From Diphasiastrum complanatum (lineage: Eukaryota > Streptophyta > Lycopodiopsida > Lycopodiales > Lycopodiaceae): a stretch of 64,000 bases of DNA. The position numbers and the translations under genes are program-made. The DNA lies in the NCBI GenBank assembly GCA_029204225.1, contig MU832251.1, forward strand, positions 1 to 64,000, written 5' to 3'. The notes beneath the pieces were generated by a model. It ran no database searches. It was not told the origin of the DNA and worked only from the letters and a program-made list of their open reading frames with translations. This document shows positions 9,016 to 21,242 of this stretch, in pieces (the stretch's first letter is position 1; each line of letters begins with the position of its first letter).

Positions 9016-10178
9016 GAGATAGCAAGAAGTTAATTGCTGTGACGCGGAACAGAGGATACATTGACAAGCTTGTAATGGTAGGAGAGGTCCTTTTTGTTTT
9101 GCGGCCTCTAATATACGTTCTGCTTATTCGAAGATATGGTTTAAGGTCCTGGAAACCATGGCTTTCTTCTATATTCCTTGATCTGGCTGCAGTAAATCTT
9201 CAAGTTTTTTAATGATCGAGCAAGATCCAAAATTGAGTTGGCTCAGGGTGGTATAACTTCATTTGTGCCATTATCAGACCCTGAAAAGCAAGAGGTAATA
9301 TACTAGTGATGATGCTTGCTTTACATCCTCTAGATTGGTTTGGTTTATGTATTCCATTATTCCTGTTGCATCGTCCTTCAGATTTGCTGACTCAGCTTGG
9401 GATATCAAAGTGCAGTCATGCTTCTTATTGGTTCATTTCCTGAGTAATGATTGCGATGTAAAACTAGAAAACATAATAACTCATAAAATTATGCAGTATA
9501 TTTAGTTCCTAAAAGCTCGTCTCCAATGTAGCTGGGTTCTCTGTACCTCTCTTTTTCAGTTTTGTATATGAATAATCAAATTTGCATGCTTTCAATCTTC
9601 TTGTTTCTGGGGAGCATAGTTGCAAACTGTTGTTTCATAGATTATTCTATTTTTTTGAGTATTATTTTTCATTCGATGTGCTTTTTAAGGTCACGGACCA
9701 CTCAAGTTGTCTAGCCGCATTCAATGTTCAATACTTTCCCCATCTTGCTAAGTTTCTTTTGTGGTTCCAGCTAAGGAGGCGTCGACTTCTTCTGGCTCTT
9801 CACCTTTTCAGAGATCCTTTTTTCAGCAAATATTCAAGGTATATGCAGGGGAGTTGTGTAATGCAGATCTTGTAAGTTTTTTCAGGCATAGGATATGAAG
9901 TAAGTACAATTGCTTCTTCATAGATTGTAAGATGTTTCTCATGCAGACCACGCCTTGAGTACATGGAGCGGCTCTTCAAGCCTTTACCCGTAGTTGGATT
10001 TTTATCAGGTCATAACCCTGTCCAGACTTTGTTATTGCAGGCATTGGCCTTGTTTTCTAGTTTCAAGACTGGTTGTTGGTCTCTCTATAACTGGATTTTC
10101 ATGTTGATGCTTACAGAGAAAGCTTTGGAATTCCTTTACGGTATCCAAGGATTCTATTCATATACATCAGGTTCATAA
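9016..10178 (+). CDS. PEX16: PEX16 peroxin, 3' four exons
   Basis: PEX16 is the membrane peroxin that recruits other peroxins to ER/peroxisome membranes. Exons inferred from GT..AG signals and frame: 9,016-9,294, 9,771-9,838, 9,947-10,008 and 10,117-10,178 (stop TAA at 10,176). The first gives VGEVLFVLRPLIYVLLIRRY then GLRSWKPWL; the second RRRRLLLALHLFRDPFFSKY; the third and fourth end in YSYTSGS at the stop, all hallmarks of plant PEX16. Phases join cleanly (0, 2, 1). The first exon has one extra T in a six-T run (9,205-9,210) that breaks the frame; removing one T restores it, so this is either a pseudogene lesion or a sequencing error. The N-terminal exons are absent; upstream sequence is transposon. 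A broken inverted copy is at 55,975-56,265. Confidence 0.85.
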
Positions 10179-12253
10179 GGAGGATAGAAGTATGTTCAAG
10201 GAATTTTGGCAATGACAGGATTATCAAGGTAAGGTAAATCTTGTCGATCAGATGTTCTCTCATCAAGTTCATGTTTTCTTGTTCTCTTGATAGAACGTAA
10301 GCCTTCTCCTTGTTTTCTATTTTTAATCCTACGATGCTAGCTTCTAATCGTGATACATCTTTGTGAGAAAAGCATACTTATTTTAGCCTGATCACACAAG
10401 AATAGATAGGGAAGTGCCCTAGACAGAACTGAAAATACTTTAGTGCGGTGGCCGAGTTGGCTTAAGAATGCAAAGTTGCTTACTGACCTATGGCTCTCAG
10501 TCTTCTGAGTTTGAGATGATATTTATGAATGCAAGAAACATGGTGTAATGACCAAAATAAGCACTCCAATTGAATGCCACCTCGGTGGATATGTTTGCAA
10601 ATAGGCGTTTGATTATCATTTAGCAATCCAGACTGCGCATGATGAAGTCGATGGTATAAAACTTTGTGGTCAAACTGTTATGTTTGGTATTATCCTAGAT
10701 AATGTTTAGTAGCAATCCAGGCATCATGCAGACCATAGGTTTTGTTGGTTGTCGAATAATGTCTTACCTAATAATGTGACTGAACGTTATCTCTTCTGTG
10801 TCTATTGATTACCAGACTAAGAACACCATAAAGGTAGTCACAAATGGCATTCTTACATGCATTGTGGTGACCGAAAATCCACTGTCAGGTCTGCCTAATT
10901 TGACAAGGCAATTTGAAGATTTGTATTATGAGCCACATTGGTCAGAGGAGTTGCTCTTCAATACATTCTGTTGAAATGGTCATGAAGTAGTCTGCTCTTA
11001 AAGAAGCTGTGAGCAGTTTGTTTGATGGATTTGATCATAGAAAATATTTAGCTTTATGAGGGGAAAGTCGAAGCTTTGAAGTGAGGCTTATTAGATCATT
11101 ATCTGAAATTAATGATGGCTTTTCTATGAATTTTGATATTTGGTTGATGTGCTTCCTGGGAGATGGTTCTCTAGATGTCCTCAATTCATCTAGATGAATA
11201 CCCAAGTCATTTTTCCAGCAGAACACCAGCAGGTTTTGATTTATTTGTTAATGGAGCAGCATAACATAAAAGAGCAACTTAAACAGAGATGGCGATTAAC
11301 GTGCTAGAAGGTAATACTGCATACAGGAGTTATTTGAAGCTATTGCCAAAAGAGCCATAGTAGATTGATGTGAATAATTATGTACATATCTACTGGACAT
11401 TTTCTGCTTTTAACATTGATTAAGTTTCCCTCTAGCCTTTGTCTAGAATCTTTCTGTTTTCATCCTTACAGAGGTCGTTAATGATTATATGGATGTTCAA
11501 TCAGAATGCTACATATGGAATGTGGCTTTCCAAAAGTTTATGTTGACATCGATTGTGGGCTAGTTTTAGACCCTGTAACGGCAAAAGACTTAATGACATC
11601 AAGACTGTTTTTGGGGGAAAGAAGGAATTGCTTACTTCTTCTAGAATCTTGAGTGCATGTAGATATATAGATGTGAAAGTTGTAAAAACGTATGGAGACT
11701 GTTTGAGACAGCTTGACAGTCCTCACAACATCCTCAGCATATCTCTGCAAGACTAGCTGAGAGACTTGCTGAAAGAAACCTTGCCTTAACCACAGGAGCT
11801 TTCCTTTTGCCTTTAAATGCTTGGGAGTTGATGCCACTGCAAGTAACTAAATTTTCAAATTTAAACGAGCTGGCATGTAGTGTTTCTTGGTGATTCAGAA
11901 TCTGCTGAGTCTAACCCAGATGAATTGGTGGTTCAGTCTGTTCAGATTAAGTAAGAATCGCCGTATTAAAAAAGAATGCCAAGGACAAAATGTGAACCAA
12001 ATTAACAAGAAACACTAGCCAACAAACAATTACAATTTACTGCTAACCTTCATCATGACACAGTCTTCCCTTCACCTCCGGAGAGGTGATAAATGCTGGT
12101 TGGTCATTCTACAAATGAATCAAAGCTAACGTGGACATGTTTGTGCATGTGACCTACACCTGTAGGGCATTGACAACTTGAGTAGGGATGTCGTAAAGTT
12201 TTGGTCCACTTCATAATGAATTGATGGTCTAAGATGTGGTATGGCTCAATAGG
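10179..12253. other. PEX16 downstream region and unassigned sequence
   Basis: 3' flank of PEX16, then largely non-coding. A 55-codon plus-strand open stretch (about 10,813-10,977), preceded by an acceptor-like pyrimidine tract ending TTACCAG, reads VVTENPLSGLPN and YYEPHWSEELLFN; it looks coding-like but I do not recognise it. Open frames at 11,538-11,837 on both strands give no recognisable domain. Confidence 0.4.
10445..10525 (+). repeat. tRNA-derived SINE-like head (weak)
   Basis: A box-like GTGGCCGAGTTGGCTTAAG (10,447-10,465) and, about 40 bases on, a weak B-box-like GAGTTTGAGATGA (10,507-10,519). The A box resembles Leu/Ser tRNA. No complete cloverleaf, so a decayed SINE or tRNA pseudogene rather than a working tRNA. 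Confidence 0.35.
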
Positions 12254-12261
12254 GTTGACGA

Positions 12262-12623
12262 CATAGAATTAATGAACCGTGGGCGGTTCACCACGGTTCT
12301 GAGAACCGTACGGTTCTCAGAAATTCTAACCTGGAACCGTGGTGAACCGTACAGATAATCAACTAATTAATTAATTGAATTTGTTTTTTGTCCCACCCCC
12401 CAAAATAGTTCAAAAATAGCCTAAAAAAATGCCAGAAAAATGCCAAAAAAATGCTAGAAAAATGCCAAACAGTGATCTCTGGAAACAGGTCAGTACTGTG
12501 ATGTTTTTCACTGTGATGTTCTAACAGTTATGACTCCTACTTCTCATGTTCGTTGACGACTCCTTGATCTGCACTTTCATAAAAAAAACAAAGCCCACGG
12601 TTCTGGGAACCGTGGGTTCTATG
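12262..12623. mobile_element. hAT-type MITE, copy 1 (362 bp)
   Basis: Ends CATAGAAT and TTCTATG are inverted; flanked by an exact 8-bp duplication GTTGACGA (12,254-12,261 and 12,624-12,631), the target-site length of hAT transposons. The interior is packed with AACCGTGG/CCACGGTT motifs in both orientations, including a perfect 26-bp palindrome at 12,297-12,322, so the single strand would fold strongly. No coding capacity; presumably mobilised in trans. Copy 2 is at 57,253-57,531. Confidence 0.88.
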
Positions 12624-12631
12624 GTTGACGA

Positions 12632-15475
12632 TTGCACTTCTCCTTTGTTATGTTGTTGGGGATCATCGTAGACGTAATATCTAAAAAATGCAATTAGATA
12701 GCGCAAACTCGATAGTAGGTGAAGCTTTTGAGTTGCTATTGAAAATAGCTTTTTGTAATTAGCCTCAAAGTGAATAGCAACGCATGCCAAAATTGCCTTG
12801 TTTCCCCTTACCTATTTCCTATCGCTATTGAATCACTCGCCTTCTCTCCATAATTGCACAAATCTTAGGTCACATTAATAATTTTTGTTTAGAAAGTATC
12901 ATGTTTACCACCGCTTTTTAAAAAGGATTATTTTTTTTCTTATTTGAAATATTAAGTGCAGTTGTGTGTTGGGGCCTAGGGTACTTAACCTCCATTATTG
13001 TCATGATAATTCTTATGTTGACAACTCGAGTTAGGCCTAATTTAGTCTAGAATGGTCAAGTTGAAGTCATGAGTGGTATGGCTAGGTGATGCACAATTCA
13101 TGCATAGGCCCTCATCCGCTTGCAAGAAGGAGACATTTCATAATACTCGTTTGTTAGTAGGATTTGGTGATGATCAAGGGCATGTTTTGTGTGTATGAGC
13201 TCACATTAGAGGAGTTCCAAATCCTAAAAAGACTCTTTGTGTAGATTCTTTTATTTTTTCTCTTTGATTTTGATTGCCATTTTGTCCAATCAAAATGCAA
13301 AAATTTGAGTATGTATGTATCACTAGATAAAATTGCCATTAGGTAGCATGGAATCATACTATTGGCTGGCTTGGCCTACTTTGAGCGTACTAATCTGTTC
13401 GAAAGTACTTGCTTCGGTTTAAAAATCATCATTTGTACTACTTAAGATCATGAAAAATAGTAACTATGTTAATCAAGTTCATTGAATCATAGTTGTCAAA
13501 GTAACCATATGTTGTTATTGTGATCACCTCATGTTGTTGAGGGTGGGTGACTAGGGTCGAAGAATTTAGTATTTTCATAATGAGACAGATGAAGTTGGTA
13601 CCTGGAAACCAACAAAATACACGAACTCGTGGGTGTTGCTTCATACATAATCAAAAAGGACATTTTGATAGAAAAAGAGAGGACATTTAACTTTCAAATC
13701 TTTTTGGGAAGCTAGGATACTTTTGAGTCTAAAACGTCTTGGGAGAACATTCCATTCACATGTGTTAGTTCAACATGCTTAGCATTTCAAATTTAAAATA
13801 CAATGTTTCAATTTTCGTGATTGTAAAAGTGTTTTATTACTTTTTCATTAGTACTCTTTTATTTTTGTTTTTGACTTTAAAGCTTATTGCCTATTGTGTC
13901 TTGTAGATTTAAATCTCTAAAAAATAAATGAATGGGGAGTTAGCACAATCACTTGCAGGTATATTGGATGCCATTCACTCAGATGTAGAAACATTAGTTT
14001 ATTAGAGAAAATGTTCAAAAGAGATTGTCAATAGTGGTGTATTTTCTTATGAATCTATGTATATTCGAGATATGGCATAAGAGTTTGGAGAAGCTTGAAG
14101 TTAATCCATTGCCAAGTTTTAGAAGTGATGAATGGACTACTTTTGACAATCTTGTTTAACATTATAAATGAAACAAGGTGCAACAAAAATCTTTTCAATT
14201 TATAACTGAGCAAAAGCATTTTATAAGTTGCAATGCAACTACATATTTACAAGTATGCAAAAGACAAGAATATATAAGAACTTGTAGAGCAATTTCAAAA
14301 TAACAATCAATACCGTAGAATAATGATGAAGGATATGAAATTCAATGAAATCATGTACTAAAAACTCAACTGTATAAATTCTTGATTTTATTTACAATAA
14401 AAGAGAGCCTCATTATCTTGTTATGTATATTGATTGATCAGCTTGGTTTTGCATGTTGTACCACTTAAAAAAGAGATTTGAATTATATAAAAGACATCAT
14501 TCACAACTAAATGAGACATATAAATCAGGTGTGTTGAATGCTATATTTAATTATCTCAATGCTCTCAATGTTAAATTGCCAAAATTATCTCAATGCTTAG
14601 GATTTTACATTCTTTGAGATTAGGTCGTGTTTGACAAAAATTACTTGAAAACAAGTGGAATAATAGATCCTGTGAGAGAGATGAATTCTGCTTCATACTT
14701 AAAGTTGAAAATGTTATCTTTAATTATTTTCATCTAAACTCCAGTGCTCAGTTTTGTTTTTGTACCTGAATGTTACAAATGGAACTGTACTGCATTAGTG
14801 TGGTTAGAAACCAATTCAAGAGCCACTCTGTGTGAGGTATATATCATCTTTTTTGGATGCGTCCATGTTCAAAATGATATGAAATGTTTGTTTTGTTTTT
14901 TTTACCTGAGTGCTACGAATAGAATTGTACTGCAATATTGTGGTAGGAAACCAATTTGATAGCCATTGTGTATGATAGGTATCTATCATCTTTTTTAGGC
15001 GTGTCCATGTTGACAAAATATCCTATTTTTATCATTCTGGTAGTATTGTACAGTATTGCACATAAGAGTCATATGTATTAAAAAAAGTTTAAGGCTCGCT
15101 CACACTTGAATTATCCAACATAGTGCTCACTTTTCCATGCTCGCTTGAATGGATATTTGTTCACTTTTTTACGCTCACCAAAAATCTATTTTCATTCACC
15201 TCTGGGTGTCCAATGATGAATACATCATGATGTTCTCTCAAGATTTTATTCCTTAGATTGTTGTTGTCGAACATAGACTCTTCGTTGTTTATAAAACATT
15301 TGATCTCCGTGTTTTTCTTTGATTTCTTGTAGTAGTTCTGTCACATGGGTTGCCACAGTTGCCATCAAGTCCTCTTGTTTGCTCAACACATTTGCAATCA
15401 CATTGTTCTAATTGGAAACTTAAATACACTGTTCTTCCTGAAAACATTGCAATATTGTGATGTTAATTTGCTTCA
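12632..15475. other. AT-rich, no gene recognised
   Basis: No open frame with recognisable motifs. The only structure is the tandem duplication at 14,752-15,015. The sequence just before 15,476 ends in a pyrimidine-rich acceptor-like tract and may be an intron. Confidence 0.5.
14752..15015. repeat. Tandem duplication, two units of about 139 bp
   Basis: Units starting at 14,752 and 14,891 share the landmarks ACCTGA-TG-TAC, AGAAACCAATT or GGAAACCAATT, ATCATCTTTTTT and GTCCATGTT in the same order, with scattered substitutions. Confidence 0.8.
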
Positions 15476-15904
15476 GAATGCTCTTTTGCTTGGAGAAAAT
15501 ATGCAAGAGTATGCGGCCATCAAATGGTTCATGGAGAGTAGCAGCACTTATAGGAGAGTAAGAAAAGGAAAAGCGACCATTTACAGTGCTGATTCGGTTC
15601 TTATCGACTTGTCTTCAGGTTATATTACTGATGGTGTTGTTCATGTTGATTCCACTTGGAATCAGTGGTCTAATGAGACTTTAGAGGCTACTCTTGATAT
15701 TTCCATCGTGATACTAGATGACATTGGCTGGATTTTTTTATTGCTCCGCCAACCCTTAGATTGCAGGTTGAGATCCAGATAGGTCGGCACAACATAACAA
15801 TCCAGAGACCAGCTCAATTGCAAGGAGTTGAGAAGTTCGACAGAGGACCAAATGGTCTCAATTTAAGTGTTGACTACTCAATTGTTGCCTCACCAAAAAT
15901 ATAA
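15476..15904 (+). CDS. Unidentified terminal exon with one frameshift
   Basis: An acceptor-like tract ends in TTTGCTTCAG at 15,475; the frame then reads ENMQEYAAIKWFME, VRKGKATIYSADSVLIDLSS, VHVDSTWNQWSNETLEATLD and ISIVILDD. At a seven-T run near 15,731-15,738 the coding signal moves to another frame: APPTLRLQVEIQIGRHNITI, RPAQLQGVEKFDRGPNGLN, SVDYSIVASPKI and stop TAA at 15,902. Composition (alternating hydrophobic/polar, Gly/Asn turns) suggests a beta-rich protein of about 140 residues in this exon. I do not recognise the family. The frameshift is in a homopolymer, as in PEX16, so either a pseudogene or a base-calling error. Confidence 0.5.
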
Positions 15905-16477
15905 TTGTATTTCGACAATAAATACTTTTCTAGTCCTAACAATTTCCAAGCAATTTAGGTTTTTACTTTACGTGTTTCATGGTAGCAAAACTCTTTAAAT
16001 TTTTTGATGATAAGTATGTTCAATCACAGATGCATTTATGGACGTTTCAAGTGGTCTTTATGTTTGTCATGAAGTTCGTCTGGATTTATACATTCGTTGC
16101 CAGCTGCTGTCTCGATATGAGTTTACAATGTTTTTTCTATCACTTTATATATAATTTCCTTTTGCCTTTTAGACTTATGCTTGAAATATAATCGTTTGAT
16201 GTTGAAAAAACTTTTTTAAAGATACATGTTTGGTACATATTATAGATACATGTCAATATGAACTAGGCATTATGAGATTAGAAGAAGCTTGATTACATTA
16301 TCTCGCTCGAAGTATCTGAATTCAAAAACTCCTTATGATTTGAGAAAATGAATCTGAATCTGGTTCCAAATTGCATGGGTTGGCATGATTAATCACATGA
16401 TCTGCTAGTGTGCAAATGCTTTAAGAAACTCTTGCTTATAGTTTGGTCGGGATATTTTGGGCATGGTTGTGTGTGTC

Positions 16478-16510
<33 letters not shown>

Positions 16511-19500
16511 ACATAGTGGCCACATGCTCACCGCATCATTTGAGACAAAAAAAACTTTTAAAGAATCTTAGAGGCATTTTACCTACATCCATATATTAAG
16601 GATGATAAAGTCATGTATAAGTTCTTATAACATAATAACATGAAATTGACACATGTTGGATTATTCTCCTTCTTACTAATCGACTAATGGGTTTTAATCT
16701 TCATCCATTGTTTATCCAGTTTTGCGGATTTTTTCGTGTTTTTATATAGTCTGTAGAATTACAAGTGTTTTTACACAGTCTGCAAAATTACACGAAGTTT
16801 GACAACAGTGTCGTCTTTTTCGCAATTTTCGCTTGTCGGGAATTGCGAGTAAATATGCAGAGTCGCATTTTTCGCTTTTTCCAAAGTGACTCAAATGTTA
16901 AGGAAATGACTCTGACAAAGTGTGGGGCAACCCTAAATTAGATTTTAAGGCACTGTCGAATTTTTCGCAAAATCTCAACACTGTTGCCCTTTTGCGATAG
17001 TGTCGCCTGTGGCTGTTTTAGTTCATCTCTGCAGAAATGACAGTTTGGTTCAATTATGCAGACAGTCTGTTTACGGCCAATTTCCACCGCTTATCAACAA
17101 TCAATGACAAGGAACCAGATGGATGCCAACAGACACTAGCCAACTGGCGATCGCATTTGATGACCTAATTGCTTAGTAAATATAGCTGTTCATATTCATA
17201 CAGTTTTTAAGTTATGATCAAGCATTTTGAATAGTTAGCTCTCTTTCTCTCAAGCCTGCGAGCTTGAACACTCCTGAGCATTCTAGCTCACTTCTTAGAG
17301 TTGTTTTAGAGAATGCTATTGCGCTACTGCTTATCAACATTGCGCTTAATTCAGACTTTCATTTTAGTCATTCAGAGATAGCATAGAGTACGCGGCTTCG
17401 ATCCACAACTTATTGTACTCATTTACTTCTGTTTTTTTCATACTGAATCAATACTATCTTTTATTGTGTTTAGCTTCGTCTGAGAATGTATGTATTTATG
17501 TAGTATGACTCATTGTTAACAAGTAGTTTTTTTGTTACATAATGAGTTGTTTTGGGATGCAAATAGATGGAGTGAAATTCTAGTAAGGGGTGGCAAATGA
17601 AAATTCGCCCGGCATCACTCGACCGTGATGACCTCCTTAAATTTTAAACTCATGGGTGCAAATTCTGAGCTGCGGTGGGTTGGAATTTCATCTTTGCAAT
17701 AAATAGAAAAAACTTATTGCAAAATCTAAACTATTAGCCATTGTGATTTACAACTTGGGCTAACAACCAGAAATTTGTTCCGGCGATTTAAAGCCTCGAA
17801 GTTGTTGATGACTGGATAAATCGTTGGCCAAGCTACTTTTGCTTGCGCAACATCCCAGAATAAAAAAGTGAATTTCGTCAATTTTTGCTTTGGGTAAGAA
17901 CTCCTCGTGGTGGATGACGCAACCCATAGAATTGTGATTGAGTTGAATTCCTGGAGGAATTCCGTAAGGCTTTTTCACAATTGACGAATTATATTCGCTT
18001 TATTAACTACAATGGGCAACCGAGAATTGGACACTTGTGTCAAAAAATTATCGGATTTTTTTTTGACCAAGGTATTGTTTTTTTTTTAAAACAGACACGG
18101 TCAAAAACGGCCCAGAAGCCTAGATGGAAAGACCAAATTGGAACGAAAAAAGTTGTTTCTTAGTGTGCTTGAAGCTGTGGGCGTACCAACACTATTTGTT
18201 ATTAAGAACAAGAAAATGCCGGTTCATTCTTCCCCATTTCTAAATCTGTCTCTATGAACCTTACAGTAACCGTAAAGATTGTGAAAAGGGGCGAAAGAAT
18301 GTCTGATTGAGTTGAAGCTGAAATCTTTATAAATTCCCGAGAACTTCATATACTAGTATTATGTTTCTGACACTTTGATCAGGAAGTGGAGGGGCTTTGT
18401 GGAGGAAGAACCTGTGGTATAGGACGCAGACAATTCCAAAATGAAGATTTGAAACTAATTGGATCAGTTGACCATGGTATGGCCGTAAGTCCTAGTGATG
18501 CCAAATACTATCGGTCATAAAAACGGGTGTTTTGTTGGAAATTTGAGATATTGGTCATGACCCCTTTATGGATATCTCAAATTTACAAAACCGAAAACTC
18601 GACAAGCTATTTTTTTTAATAAAGGATATATTGGTGAATTTTTTTAGACATAGTAATTAACTCGATTTTTTTGTGATTCCTCACCCGTTGACCTTGGATG
18701 ATGTCACAAAAATGGTTAATGACGGTTCTTTCTAGTCCTGATCTTTTTGGTAAGTCATTGGGTTGGGACATCATTCGTATTTGCTTACAATAATGCAACA
18801 CTTTTTTGGCTTTCAAGATTTTCTCGAATCTCTTCTTTGACTCCTCCTGGGCAAATCTCAAATGAATGCACCCCTTGGAAACTCGTGTTGTTTCCTCTTA
18901 AAAAGGAGGAGAAGTAAGAAGAACAGAGAATTATCAAGGAGAAACATCGGTCAAAGATTCCAGGAGGAATATGTTATATCGATGATGGACCTGTTTCTAT
19001 AATAAAAAATGATAGGATATTTTGATATTACAAAAATCCTTTATGAATTATAGTAGATATTAGGCTTGAAGATTTAACGGGGGGGGGGGACTAGAAAGTA
19101 CTCTTGCAGTAGAAAAGTGGCTGATAACAAGTCCGATTGACTTGTGTCTGAACAAAGGAATTCTATTGCAAGATGAGATTTGTTGAAACCTATTCCTTGC
19201 TGGGAGTAGTCAACTTGATCTTAGTATGGACTGAGATCCGTGGGTTGATGCAAGGAAGGAAATTCATGCTAGTAATATATTCTTTTGAGTTAATCTCCGA
19301 TTGAGATTTTGGATGTGAAATAGCATCTTTGAGAAATATTCTCTCTTAGAGGATAACCAAGTTGCAGGATTCTCAGTTATGAAAGTGTTCTGTACAGATC
19401 AGGAGTTATCTGTAGAGATATGCTATGTAGTGAATCTTTGTGGGATCATTAAACCTTCTTGTACAAACTTTTAATCATGTGGATCTACAAAGTATTCTGT

Positions 19501-20734
19501 GAACTAAGTTTATTCGCATGCATAAACTAGTTGTTGGTACATAGGCATATTGATGAGAATTGTGTTTGAGACAATTTCTCGGTGGGTTATAGTAATTTCT
19601 TATTGAGAATTGCTTATTGATCTAGAATTGATTTAGAATCAGATTAAATGTGGTGTTTAGTACCACACCGAGACATTTAAATATTTTCTCAATCCGATAC
19701 AGTTAACCAAGTCAGGAGTGCTACTTCTAAGTTAGTTGTAAATCAACAATCAAAATCTTACCTATGGATATCATTGTTGAAATGTATTGCTTATAAGTCA
19801 CAACATTTATGAGTCGTTTTGGATTCATTTACAAATGGGTGTGCATAGAATACACGAGAACTTTTGGGACTTTTCTTTTCCCGTTCGAAAAGGATGGAAT
19901 GCTATCCCGGAAGACTCAGGAGAGTTGGATAGTTGTTTGCCAAAAGTTAGAACTTCAGTAATGCGGTTCCGGTAAATCTTAAGTTATTCTAGATTAGAAC
20001 TTAAGAGAAAAATCTAGACGTATTCTAGATTGGGACCTTACACTGGAATGACAATTTGTGCCATGTCTAATGTAAGGGCATTTTTTGTTTACAATCCTTA
20101 TATAAACACCGTGTGTGAGTTGAAAAAGTCTGGAACTTTCTAGATGGAAAGGACTTTCAAGAACAACTCATGTGTCTTTTAAAAATTGTAATACACTCTT
20201 ATAATAAGGTATGGTCTCGGGAATTTGGAGAGTTGGGATTGGTGAATCATAACTCGGATTCTAGGGAATAACTAATCCATAGGAGAGGATTGTGTTCATG
20301 GTAAATTACCCTGGAGGAATAAACAAGATAGTGGAATTTTGGTAATGACTGGCCATCTTACCAAATCGACTATGTTTATTTGGATAAAGACCAGGTAATT
20401 AGAGTATCTGTTTTGGCTTTATGGATTACCAAAGTGACATTATGAACATTCGCGTTTCGGAGTTCACTGATCTCTTTTGGTCGGCCGTATTTTGCTAAAC
20501 TAGAGATGACTCTGAGCTTAGTGGTACTTGCCTAGGTGAGGTTATCACGTTCTTTTATTTGAGAATGGGACGAGAATCTGATGAATTATGATTGACGAAT
20601 CATAGTTCAGGTTCTAGTTATACTTGATTGTTTAAAAGAAGGATTACCTACGTGATCAGAAGATTAGATAAGATATGTATTTATATTTTGATAGTAATCT
20701 CCTCGGAGAGGAAATTATCCTTGTTGGACTTTGA
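15905..20734. other. Long stretch without recognisable genes
   Basis: AT-rich; short open frames only. Contains a (CA)n repeat at 16,478-16,515 and a G run of about 10 at 19,080-19,089. The last part (after about 20,600) merges into the decayed Gypsy integrase tail; the preceding 2-3 kb may be the rest of that Gypsy, decayed beyond recognition. Confidence 0.5.
16478..16515. repeat. (CA)n microsatellite
   Basis: About 19 CA units, preceded by a short GT run, so the strand can also form a small hairpin. Confidence 0.95.
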
Positions 20735-21205
20735 GTTATTATAAGCATTTGGCTACCGGTTATAGCCCGTTTATGCTTATGTACGAATTTGAGCCTAGAT
20801 AACCCATTACGATTGAGACTTGGTCGATCAATAGCAGATTTCCTACATGATATGGAGGAAATGCTACAGATTGCACGTGAGAATGTCTTGAGTACCCAGG
20901 ATGGGGACCGACTTTATGCAAGTCTGAAAAGATCACCGAGAGACTTCCAAATGAGGGATTGGGTATTTTTAAGAGTCCCAAAGGATTCGAGTGTAATGCA
21001 TACTGACAAGCATTATAAGTTGTCCCTTGGATATAGAGGACTGTATAAGATCTTGAAAAAGATCAGATCCTTAGCTTACCAATTGGAACTCCCCGATGGA
21101 TCTCAAGTGCATCTCGTATTTCACGTAAGCCGTCTCTGAAAGAGTCTACGTGAAGGAGAGCATCTTGGATCTGGAGATCAATAGGACCTGTTGGACAAAT
21201 TATCG
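20735..21205 (+). pseudogene. Old Ty3/gypsy integrase C-terminal region
   Basis: Mixed frames read KHLATGYSPFMLMYEFEPR (20,748-20,804), then, in the frame open at 20,789-21,139, MLQIARENVLSTQDGDRLYA (20,858-20,917), VFLRVPKDSS (about 20,967-20,996), LSLGYRGLYKILK (about 21,020-21,058), YQLELPDGSQVHLVFHVSRL (21,078-21,137). This is the conserved tail of Gypsy integrase seen in chromovirus-type elements, where VFHVS precedes the chromodomain. Upstream catalytic parts are not recognisable. It is interrupted at about 21,206 by the minus-strand Copia E fragment. Confidence 0.8.
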
Positions 21206-21242
21206 GGTGTAATACCATGAATATACAAATGCACAAGTTGAA
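21206..21242 (-). pseudogene. Copia E, piece 1 (integrase)
   Basis: The 37 bases next to the Gypsy LTR, read on the minus strand, match the Copia B integrase around the H-S-D-I-H-G-V-T-T region (46,165-46,200). They continue directly from piece 2 (33,583-34,213) if the Gypsy is removed, with TTGAA (21,238-21,242) as the duplicated target. Confidence 0.6.

Noticed and set aside
10445-10525. Functional tRNA gene
   Set aside because: No complete cloverleaf, and the B box is degenerate.
11538-11837. 99-codon minus-strand protein
   Set aside because: The plus strand is also open over much of the stretch, there is no recognisable motif, and no splice or start context favours either strand.
17580-20730. 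Complete older Gypsy element
   Set aside because: Only the integrase tail (20,735 on) is recognisable; no LTR pair or upstream pol motif could be found.
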